Below the pieces are notes generated by a model. That model worked only from the letters and a program-made list of their open reading frames with translations, had not been told where the DNA came from and ran no database searches. The position numbers and the translations under genes are program-made. Shown piece after piece: positions 20,701-27,602 of a stretch of DNA of 27,602 nt; positions within the stretch are counted from its first letter, which is position 1, and each line of letters opens with the position of its first letter. Source of the DNA: Hypsibius dujardini (Eukaryota; Tardigrada; Eutardigrada; Parachela; Hypsibiidae); assembly GCA_001579985.1 (NCBI GenBank), contig LRSR01003975.1:1-27602 (forward strand). The letters run 5' to 3'.

Positions 20701-23700
20701 TGATTTGCGGGATTTTGAATCAAAATAAAAATCCAATTTGAAATTAAAATGATGAAATTCACAATTTAGATTAACGCTATCTTTTCCAGCTAAAATTGAT
20801 ATAGAAAGGTACAAATTCTTACTGAGTGGAGCTTCACAAAGAAACGGTCGTCGCACAGCGCGGCCGCAAGAGTCTGTCAAATCCCAATCATGAACCGCAG
20901 GTGCGGCAGACGTCCAAAAGGACTCATCGACCTTAGACGTGCTCGTTATTTCACCGCAATAATCTCGATCGTTGGTCAAATTTCTGGGTACAAAAGATGT
21001 TCCGTTATTTAGAGCGCTGATTCAATATTCATGGTACAGGACAAATAAATCATACCGGATGTATGTATCCATGTCTTCATGCATCTACATGATAAATAAA
21101 TATTGACAAACACGAATTATACGAATTGTTGTTAGAGAAATACACGAACAACGAGTAGGACATTTTTTCAGCCATTTTGACACAGTGACGTCGTTCGAAT
21201 CTCAGGATTTTGGTAAGAATACAGTACAGGGTACTCAGTGTTTGCAGTCCAGTGTTTGCAGTGTTTCGGTCCTTGTCTGTTTCTGTTTTCATCAAAACCC
21301 ATCAAAACCCATCAAATGATAATGGTATTTGTTTGTTTTGCGGTCTCAGTGGGAAACATCGAAACACCAAAACACCAAAACAAACGCATACATGTGGCAA
21401 AAGCATATAGGGTACCCTATGGGTACCACATGGGTATCACAGGGGTACCTTATGGGTGTTACATGGGTACCCTATGGGTATCACATGGGTACCCTATGGG
21501 TATCACATGGGTACCCTATGGGTACCACATGGGTACCCTATGGGTACCACATGGGTACCCTATGGGTATCACATGAGTACCCTATGGGTATCACATGGGT
21601 ACCACATGGGTATCACAGGGGTACCTTATGGGTATTACATGGGTACCCTATGGGTATCACATGGGTATTACATGGGTACCCTATGGGTATCACATGGGTA
21701 CCCTATTCTGCAATCTTCCCGAAACTTTCGCTGTACCATACTTACCCAATTGTCCAGTGGCGGACTGCGGAATGGCGAACCGTCAGCCCAGGTCACGCTG
21801 TCGATAGTGGTGTTGGCTCGTTTCGGCTGGATGGCAATCCCCAGCCACGCTTTGTCAATTCTCAAAGTCTGACGGAGCCACTTTGTCACTCGCACGTCCT
21901 CCTCCTGTAAGCTCGGTATCCAGAGCGTTCCGCCTCCGGCTCTACAAAAACTCATCAAAAAATATGAGACAAAAAATACACAGAAAACAGTAAAACAAAA
22001 TAGAAAACATAATATACAAAAATATAATAACAGAGTATGAAACATAATTAATAAACATCTAACAAAAATAAATATGAATAAGAAAATAAATGAAAAAATT
22101 ATCAAAATCAACAGCACATATAAAAAAATGTATCTTTCGACAACGTGTGCCTTACAAGCAACGTTGCTCCGCTGAGTGATAGTACATCGGTGTGGGGTTG
22201 TGTTGGTAGCAGTGACCGTTGTGGAAGCTCCATCCAGCCTCCACCTTACACCATGGCTTACCAGCTGAAACAGCCGAATGTAAATCGAATTCTAATATAT
22301 CTCCTACCACTGATACAATCAACGACAAGATTGAGTTCACTGGAGGGTCCGGGGAATGGGCAAAAGAGACGGGGAAAGGAAGTGGTTTTCAAACAATCAA
22401 ACAATCAATCACCGGACCGGCAGCGGTGGCTTTGTTCCTGTTTTGTTCCATTTTCAAACATGCCACCCCCTGCTCCGCCCCTTTTGCTCATACCCCGGAC
22501 CCTCCAGTGTACTCAACCACCTGACCACCCCCTGCTCCGCCCCCTTTTGCCCATACCCCGGACCCTCCAGTGTACTCAATCTTGTCATTGACTATACAAA
22601 GTATGCTTACACCAGTCGCCCTTGCATATGAATCCGTTTTGGTTATGCACAGCGACGGTTTCCAGATCCCATTCGAACCGTTTAGTCGATTCGACAAAAT
22701 ACAGCGCGGCACGCTGATTTCTCTTTTCACTCGTGCTCCCCTCGGGTGTTGGAGGGTCGTCGCTGCAAACCCGAGATTGAAAAACAATGTGCTGCTTTCC
22801 ATTTAACAACTTTGAGCTTAGCGTACCCTACGAACTTAGTACTGTACTGTCTCGAGGATTTGGTGTTGCGCTTTAGACCAACCCGTACATTATGACTGCA
22901 CACACTGTGCTTCACTGCAGTCATAATATACGGTGGATCTAAAGCGCAGCACCAAATGATCGAGACAGTACAGTATATGACCTGCTTACACCATGTCCAT
23001 TGTGACGTATTGTGTGAAAGTCACTCCGTCGTACCACTCCCAGCGAAGGTTCTCGTAGGTCAAGCCTACCCAGTACCAAATGCCTTTCTCCAGTTTTGCC
23101 TTCACCCATTCCTGTCAAAGAAAAAAAAAGTTCGATCGAGACTTTCAAACACTTTGTAGGTTTGAATCCGGTTTATTCCTAGCCACCCTTGTCTGTCCCA
23201 CTGGCAATACCAATCGCTACCCAACTCGTCAAACGTTTCATTGAACTTTGCCGATCTAACATTTAACTTGCAATAGATTGGCACAAGCAGAGAAATGAAA
23301 CGGTCAGTAGACGGAACTGGCGACCATTATGAACACTCGAGGGCACAAGCAGAGAAATGAAACGGTCAGTAGGCGGAACTGGCGACCATTATGAACACTC
23401 GAAGGCGCGATTTTAGAAATGATTCGTAACTCCGCCCCGTATTTTCTAAACTTGTTTTTCCTGTCACCGCTCACTTCCAAATTAATCGTAGGTGGGATAA
23501 ATTCAAGCCAACGTTCGTTCTAATCTTTTAGCGAATCCGTCGGTGATTTTGGTATTGGTATTAGCAGTGGCTCAAATAGATCAGGGAAACGAGTTGCTCG
23601 GAATAAACCGAATTCGACTTGCAGCTAGCAGTACCGCGCCGAGGGGGAGGGAGGGGGCACAAACCCTTTTGTTGGTGTCCCAGACAAGACATTTTCAAAT

Positions 23701-24340
23701 CCTCAACAGCGCGGTCTCCCCTACGAGACACTGAGGCACAGGCTGAAAATGACGTGTGTGAGGCCCAATTCTTTAACATGGAGTCTACGGGGCGCCTTTA
23801 GCTAGAAGCCCCCCCCCCCTCCCCTCTTCTATTTTCCTATGACCAATGTCCTGTAAATCCTGAACCCTTACTCTTCCCTCATCGTAAAAAAGTTTTAACA
23901 TTAAATATTGGACATTTCCCGAGCGAGTACGGAGTGAAAAACCAAAACGCTCACTTTCATCTTCTATCCAAGGGTTGTAACTGCGCCATTTATTTAGCCA
24001 CTGCCCAAATGTCGGGGTTTTAATACTAAAAGATTGAAGATCAATTAAGCTTTCCAAAATGAACCAAATTTAGTATGATGGCTCGAAGGGACGTTGGTCA
24101 ACAGTCGTAGAAGCAACAGGGGACAAAAAGGGGGGAAGGGGAAGGGGACTTGTAGCCTAAGCCCTCTTGCACCACCCGGATTGGGGGGGAGGAGGTCACA
24201 ACACTTCGCCCCTTCCCCTCCCCCCTATCCGCGCGGCCCTGACAGGTAGTCACATCAAAGAGCTACGAAATTTTTCGTACCATTTCTTCGTAGTCAGAGA
24301 AGGTGGCGATTTTTCCTCCCCGAAGCGCACATTCATTGAC
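16628..24340 (-). CDS. Gene A: six-CTLD transmembrane receptor, 5' end truncated
   Basis: Exons, high to low: about 24340-24281 (truncated), 23111-22990, 22762-22611, 22264-22156, 21941-21746, 21084-21056, 20983-20823, 20661-20526, 20271-20186, 20107-19991, 19926-19822, 19753-19592, 19530-19418, 19054-18856, 18637-18437, 18373-18020, 17756-17440, 17302-16628. All introns are GT-AG and all phases agree, giving about 1,098 codons with no stop until the end. Order: CTLD1 (missing its first half) to CTLD6, Ser/Thr/Pro stalk, one membrane helix, short tail. This gives a type I surface receptor with a mannose-receptor-like chain of CTLDs but no visible cysteine-rich or fibronectin II domain. Canonical EPN/WND sugar-site pairs are not seen, so the ligand is unknown. 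The signal peptide and first half of CTLD1 are cut off where gene D begins on the other strand. Confidence 0.87.
17868..18004. repeat. (ACAGAC)n microsatellite in the CTLD5-CTLD6 intron of gene A
   Basis: About 22 hexamer units with minor variants. The equivalent intron of gene D carries the complementary repeat at about 24963-25075. Long Asp/Thr or Ser/Val repeat frames across it are artefacts. Confidence 0.93.
18020..18637 (-). CDS. Gene A CTLD5 (two exons)
   Basis: Exon 18637-18437 codes DPACGAGWFRHGDSCYR, then APWGLAKQICQ and LLWITT. A 63-bp intron leads to exon 18373-18020 with DDHWIDIYSD, GNWYWPYRNET, MAVTNWGMEEPK, RPRCGLIDLDYVARWS and EKAFICKK, followed by a Pro/Thr linker ending PPTAAPTVPPG. 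The domain is highly similar to CTLD5 of gene D. EEP stands where EPN would be, and there is no WND. Confidence 0.88.
18856..19753 (-). CDS. Gene A CTLD4 (three exons)
   Basis: Exon 19753-19592 has CVAPYEKYHDGCYLVV and AQKYCQNNGGAVLGLV. Exon 19530-19418 has DAWIGLSI and YEYSDGTE. Exon 19054-18856 has GNWRYFDELL, DRFCVAMAG and GFWYHASCTETREFVCY. The donor at 19417 (GTATAC) is chosen because it joins in phase 0 to the next exon. Reading past it enters a GWSEFEPS tandem array that soon hits a stop and belongs to an intronic repeat. Confidence 0.8.
19130..19406. mobile_element. Inverted-repeat element with a 24-bp tandem array, in a gene A intron
   Basis: The ends are perfect inverted repeats (TGGCCACAATTTTGGGTGG), and the next block (GTCCGAGTTCGAGCC) also pairs. 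Towards the right end the subterminal unit GGCTCAAACTCAGACCACCCTGAT is repeated about six times (19255-19400). The element occupies most of the intron 19055-19417, ending 11 bp from the donor. Confidence 0.75.
19822..20661 (-). CDS. Gene A CTLD3 (four exons)
   Basis: Exons 20661-20526 (RCPYGWSELDDECYQFN), 20271-20186 (NQYWIGLE), 20107-19991 (NYVWMDGSALDYNNWSF, then GECVYIEG) and 19926-19822 (KWRTAVCHARFNYICQ) make a complete CTLD. They follow the same intron positions and phases as gene C CTLD3. The calcium-site motifs are missing, since KWRTAVC replaces WND. Confidence 0.83.
20823..22264 (-). CDS. Gene A CTLD2 (four exons, including a 29-base microexon)
   Basis: Exon 22264-22156 opens with PWCKVEAGWSFHNGHCY. 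Exon 21941-21746 has GGGTLWIPSLQEEDVRVTKW and AWLGIAI, ending at DNW. A 29-base exon (21084-21056, MHEDMDTYI) restores the frame and matches LDLPNYIR of gene C. Exon 20983-20823 has NDRDYCGEI and RRPFLCEA. In gene C the second and third pieces are one uninterrupted exon. Confidence 0.8.
21206..21728. mobile_element. MITE family 2, copy 2 (inverted), swollen by an 11/22-bp array
   Basis: Read in reverse, this matches the copy at 15902-16194: its right end GATTGCAGAATAGGGTACCC corresponds to that copy's left end, and its left end GTAAGAATACAGTACAGGG to that copy's right end. A subterminal GGGTACCCTAT motif has grown into about 27 near-identical 11-bp units (GGGTAyCmyAT) at about 21410-21705. 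It fills most of an intron of gene A and ends 17 bp from the donor. Confidence 0.85.
22316..22594. mobile_element. TA-flanked foldback MITE in the CTLD1/CTLD2 intron of gene A
   Basis: The left arm CAATCAACGACAAGATTGAG pairs with the reverse complement of the right arm, TAGTCAATGACAAGATTGAG. Pairing continues through ACTGGAGGGTCCGGGG.ATGG. The right arm contains two tandem copies of a roughly 60-bp unit (CCCCTGCTCCGCCCC...CCAGTGTACTCAA). TA lies at both ends. Confidence 0.8.
22611..24340 (-). CDS. Gene A CTLD1 (first exon truncated)
   Basis: The remnant of exon 2 codes VNECALRGGKIATFSDYEEM and ends at donor GTACGA at 24280. It aligns with ITECQVRGGEIVTVSSEEEL of gene B and IEECIIRGGNIFTADDDEEL of gene C. 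The next exon (23111-22990) has IWYWVGLTYENLRWEWYDG. The third (22762-22611) ends in NQNGFICKGDW. Sequence above about 24340 no longer matches a CTLD on this strand. Confidence 0.8.
22842..22973. mobile_element. TA-flanked hairpin MITE (132 bp) in a CTLD1 intron of gene A
   Basis: The arms start CTGTACTGTCTCGAGGATTT and end AAATGATCGAGACAGTACAG, and pair almost to the centre (CATTATGACTGCA...TGCAGTCATAATATA). TA flanks both sides (22840-22841 and 22974-22975), typical of Tc1/mariner-derived MITEs. The right end is 15 bp from the splice donor. Confidence 0.85.
23280..23403. repeat. Tandem duplication of a 62-bp unit
   Basis: Two adjacent copies begin GGCACAAGCAGAGAAATGAA and differ at only a few positions. 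It lies in the first intron of gene A as preserved here. Confidence 0.92.
23404..24280. other. Gene A intron upstream of exon 23111-22990; orphan open frame
   Basis: No CTLD exon is present. A minus-strand open frame at about 24057-23800 has protein-like composition (for example TFGQWLNKWRSYNPWIEDES and RSGNVQYLMLKLFYDEG) but no family I recognise and no splice context. It could be a transposon relic. G/C-rich homopolymer runs lie at about 23640 and 24130-24240. Confidence 0.4.
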
Positions 24341-26122
24341 CGGACGCGACCCCGGTCACGATGATCACTTCGACCCTGCTTGTGGGGCAGGCTGGTTTCG
24401 CAAGGGCGACAACTGTTACCGCTCCTATACCAGCTACGCCCCTTGGCATTTAGCTAAGCAGACATGCCAAAACACACACCCGACCGCTGATCTTTTGTGG
24501 ATCACCACGAGAGAGGAAGAGTTGTTCATAACCGGTGCGTCATCAAACAAATACGACACGTATGTGTGTGAAATAGGTATGTTATACGTTGCAGACTTTA
24601 TTGAACGGAATAAAACGTTCGAGGACGATTATGGGGAGTCATGGGGGGACGATCACTGGATCGACTTTTACTCCGACAGCGAGGGCGATAATTGGTACTG
24701 GCCGCACCGCGACAATGAGACCAATAAGTGGCATATTCCGATGGCGGTCACCAACTGGGCACTCAATGAACCGAAAACGTTTTTACTGGGTGTGGCTAAG
24801 GATGTGGGCAGATGCGCGCTGATCGATCCAGACTACAACCTTGCCCGTTGGAGTGCGCAACCGTGCGACCTTTCACACCCATTCATCTGCAAAAAGAAAG
24901 TGGATGATCAGTTTCTCGAAGCCACCCCAACGACACTTCCTGCCAGACCTCCCGGTATTTCTGTTGTCTGTGTCTGTGTCTGTGTCTGTGTCTGTGTCTG
25001 TGTCTGTGTCTGTGTCTGTGTTTGTGTCTTGTCTGTGTCTGTGTCTGTGTCTATGTCTGTGACAGTGCCTGTATCAGTTCAGTCTCAGTGTCTGTGTCTA
25101 TGTCTATGGTCAACTATCGGGGTGTGCATGTTAGAATGTCAAAGCGTCTCCAATCGCAACTCAGCTTGTCTACCCGTGCGTAACTGAACATCACGTTAAA
25201 AATTCAGGTACAACGTGGGGATGCCTTAACGGTTGGACCGCTTTCAGTGACCGTTGTGTCTACTTAAACATTGCTCAGTTAAACTGGACGGAAGCTCAGG
25301 CTGCATGTCGTGCAATGGGGGGAGACCTATCATCGTTCCACGACATGCGTTCTCTCCTCGAACTGGAACGCTTCTCAAAAGGCGCCTGGATTGGGCTAAA
25401 CACCCTCGCAGCTGGTTCCAGCTCGCCACGTGCCTACACGTGGAGTGACGGTTCACCGATGGACTTTACGCCTTGGCTGACGCAGTCTCACAACAAACGG
25501 GTGAACTGCGGTGCTTTGATGAACGCTGATGTGAGCACGAACGCGGTTCCTGTTATTAACGATTTAATTCACCGATGCGTTTGTTGCGCTGAATTCATTT
25601 CAGGGTTTCATCATGATTCCCTGCGAGGATCGTAGACACTCTGTCTGTGGAGCAGCTCAAGTGCAGCTCAACATTCCAGCTGATCAGACAACCAAAATAA
25701 TTTCAAGTTCGGTAGCCAATCCTTTGCCTAGTACCATCAGTTCCTGGATTACACTTCCGAGTTCGCAAGTGCCGATTTCGCAGAGTACTGGCCGACCTGT
25801 AGTGCGACCTGAGGTCCCGCAGTCCAATCAATCCGGTGCGAACCTGTCAGGAGGGGATGTGGCGGGTCTGGTGATTGGAATTTTAATAGCGGTGGCTATC
25901 GTTGGAGCAGTGGTGTTTGTCGTAAGGACCGGCCGAGCTCCGGCAGTCTGGACATCGGTCAAGGCAACCGGTTCCAAATTCGCGAGCTCCGCGACGGGTC
26001 GTTTGAGCCCTGGCGGTCGATTTGCGGGGGCAACCAATACGAGATATGACAAAGCCAGCGACAGGGTTCGCGTCGCTGACGATCCCGAATACCACGGACG
26101 ACCATCTGTTTCATATACATGA
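24341..26122 (+). CDS. Gene D: 3' half of a CTLD receptor (CTLD5, CTLD6, stalk, membrane helix, tail)
   Basis: Exons: about 24341-24534, 24595-24954, 25208-25530, 25604-26122, all GT-AG and in phase. CTLD5: DPACGAGWFRKGDNCYR, APWHLAKQTCQ, DDHWIDFYSDSEGDNWYW, LARWSAQPC, HPFICKK. CTLD6: WTAFSDRCVYLN, GAWIGLNTL, YTWSDGSPM and NCGALM. The last exon completes it with GFIMIPCEDRRHSVCG, then a Ser/Thr stalk, helix VAGLVIGILIAVAIVGAVVF, and a tail with RLSPGGRFAG, TRYDKASDRV and a SYT end. Stop at 26120-26122; AATAAA at 26269-26274. The upstream frame opens only at a GTG inside the antisense exon of gene A. There is no acceptor, ATG or signal peptide, so the 5' half is missing. The coding part is intact, so the loss is recent or the join is artificial. 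Confidence 0.8.
24535..24594 (+). other. 60-bp intron of gene D that reads through
   Basis: The intron has donor GTGCGT and acceptor TTGCAG. It is 60 bases with no stop in frame, so an unspliced reading stays open. The 63-bp intron 18374-18436 in gene A at the same phase-1 position, and the recovered join ITDFIERNKT matching gene A ITDFLEYNKT, show it is an intron. Confidence 0.8.
24963..25075. repeat. (GTCTGT)n microsatellite in the CTLD5-CTLD6 intron of gene D
   Basis: About 15 hexamer units with variants, starting shortly after donor GTATTT at 24955. It is in the same intron position as the ACAGAC tract of gene A, and on the gene's own strand it is the same repeat. Confidence 0.93.
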
Positions 26123-27602
26123 ATGCATATTCTGTATATTGAACTAGAATGAGCGAATTCTGAATTCGGATGGTGTTACGCATTGTTTATCAATTATCGA
26201 CAAGAATAACGGATAAACTTGATTGGTTGTAGAGAGGAGGTAGAGTCTTGTTCAGCTTTTTAATGGAAAATAAACCAAATCAACTTTCCTTGCAGAGCAG
26301 ATGTGTCTGTGTTCATTTGAGTGTCTTTGTCTGTGTCTTTGCCTGTGTGTATGTGTCTGTGTCTGTGTCTGTGTCTGTGTCTATGTCTGTGTCTGTGTCT
26401 CTGATCTAAAAAAATATTCGATAAGAAAACTTTGTTCACTGGTGTTCCGGACCCTTGCTGGTACTGCTGGGGGGGGGGAGGCAAAATTGTACCTAGGATG
26501 CATATGCACTAAATCGTATGATCACTGTATGCGTTATAAACGGACATACTGGTACTTAAACAGTTATGGTTTTACTCTATTTGGCATGTCAGCGGACATA
26601 CCGAGGCGTAAAAGTTCGCAAAGTGGCCAGGAAAACCTCATGCTAAGAGTAGTACTGAAAATAAGACAGTTATGAACAAGCAAAATGGAAAAGTAAAAAT
26701 AACTGCAAGGCGATTGATTTGAAAGAGAAGAACTGAACATCAACAGGTGACGGAAGGTCCATTTATAGGCTTGAGACGCAAGAGATCGTCCAGGCCGGGA
26801 AGGAGCTATACGGTCCTGATTTTTGCCATAGCGTGGTGGCCAGCACAAGTCCCTCGAAGTTATACACATATTTAGACCACAGCTAAATATTCTCTATTAT
26901 GATTCCCCGCCTTCGAAGTGGCTTCAAAGGTCCGAAGCACTGCCCTCAAGCCAAGCAGCGAAGATATCAATAAATCTCCTAAGTACTACTGACAAGGGGT
27001 CGGAACGGAAGCGCTCACGCTGATCAGCCTGAATTATTTTTTAAAATAGCATACAAATTATGTAGATTTCAGAAAAAAATTTCATCTGCCGGCGAGCTCT
27101 AGTCTTGGCGGAAAAAAAATCCAAAGTTCCAGGAGCACACTGCTGTCTTGTTCGTAGACTTCAACGATTGATTGTTTGATTGTTGGTAGTTCATTCACGA
27201 TCGTATTTGATTTAATTCACTACACTTACACACAAGAAATAAAACATTTTTTACGCCTATACAGGCCTTAAACTATCACTTTCAAAAGAAGTATAAGAAA
27301 TCTGTAACAGTAACCATTTTCAGTGACTGATTTTAATTCGCTGAACCGGCACGGCCAGGCTTCGTATTCATACCAGGCTTTGATTGATTGAACGAGTCGT
27401 ATTTCAACTAATCAAACAATCAAGCCTGAATTCACAATTAGAAATGCAGCGCAGGCATGCCTGTAGGCACGTAGTGTTTTAATTAACGTTACTGACAGGA
27501 AGAAATATTTATTTTAGTTTTTTAATTTAGTATAAAAAGTCAAAAAAAAGTTTAGTAAGACAACACTAGTACACTGCCTGTGGGTTTACTACAGGACTAC
27601 AC
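26123..27602. other. 3' flank of gene D, no further gene seen
   Basis: After the likely poly(A) signal there is a (GTGTCT)n microsatellite at about 26300-26400. A hairpin lies at about 27375-27426, whose arms AGGCTTTGATTGATTG and CAAACAATCAAGCCT carry the same TTGATTG motif as foldback family 1. Short open frames at 26301-26869 have no recognisable product. Confidence 0.5.

Noticed and set aside
21410-21705. CRISPR-like repeat array
   Set aside because: The units are contiguous with no unique spacers, and the sequence is animal DNA; it is a minisatellite within a MITE.
21329-21910. Long plus-strand frames rich in MGITWVPYGYH-like repeats
   Set aside because: They are translations of the 11-bp GGGTAyCmyAT array of a MITE, open in several frames because of the repeat period.
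24303-24340. GTG at 24303 as the start of gene D
   Set aside because: The first residues are the antisense of the gene A CTLD1 exon, there is no ATG or signal peptide, and GTG starts are not usual in animal genes.
1-27602. tRNA, rRNA or other structured RNA genes
   Set aside because: Reading by eye, I saw no tRNA cloverleaf with A/B boxes or rRNA segment; a covariance-model search would be needed to be sure.

Overview
This window is animal nuclear DNA, from an invertebrate with a compact genome. The genes are split by canonical GT-AG introns, some as short as 58-63 bp. The proteins are metazoan types: multi-domain C-type lectin receptors and a glutathione transferase zeta. There are many short inverted-repeat transposons and microsatellites, and no bacterial operon features. 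I cannot name the species. A small-genome invertebrate such as a tardigrade is only a guess.

The main content is a family of large C-type lectin-domain (CTLD) membrane receptors. I rebuilt them exon by exon from splice sites, reading-frame phase and homology between copies. Gene C (minus strand, starts at 5852) has a signal peptide and four CTLDs before it leaves the window at the left. Gene B (minus, 13387-15598) has an intact signal-peptide exon but carries a premature stop, a lost splice acceptor and a large internal deletion, and looks like a decayed pseudogene. Gene A (minus, 16628 to about 24340) has 18 recognisable exons coding for CTLD1 (truncated) through CTLD6, a Ser/Thr-rich stalk, one membrane helix and a short tail. 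Gene D (plus, about 24341-26122) has only CTLD5, CTLD6, stalk, membrane helix and tail. The ancestral layout appears to be signal peptide, six CTLDs, stalk, membrane helix and tail. Genes A and D meet head to head at about 24340, and both lose their 5' parts at that same point. This is either a recent inversion or rearrangement, or an assembly misjoin.

Between genes B and C lies a two-exon plus-strand gene for maleylacetoacetate isomerase (GST zeta, 11635-12548), of the phenylalanine/tyrosine degradation pathway. It is unrelated to the lectin genes.

The rest is rich in non-autonomous inverted-repeat elements (MITE or foldback type, many flanked by TA). At least eleven separate elements are visible. 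Six nearly fill or dominate introns: five in the receptor genes and one in the GST zeta gene. Several have one arm or a subterminal motif expanded into a tandem array. One sits in an intron that gene A has and its paralogue gene C lacks, so it is a candidate for transposon-linked intron gain. Long stretches (5.9-11.3 kb, 26.3-27.6 kb) hold no gene that I can support.
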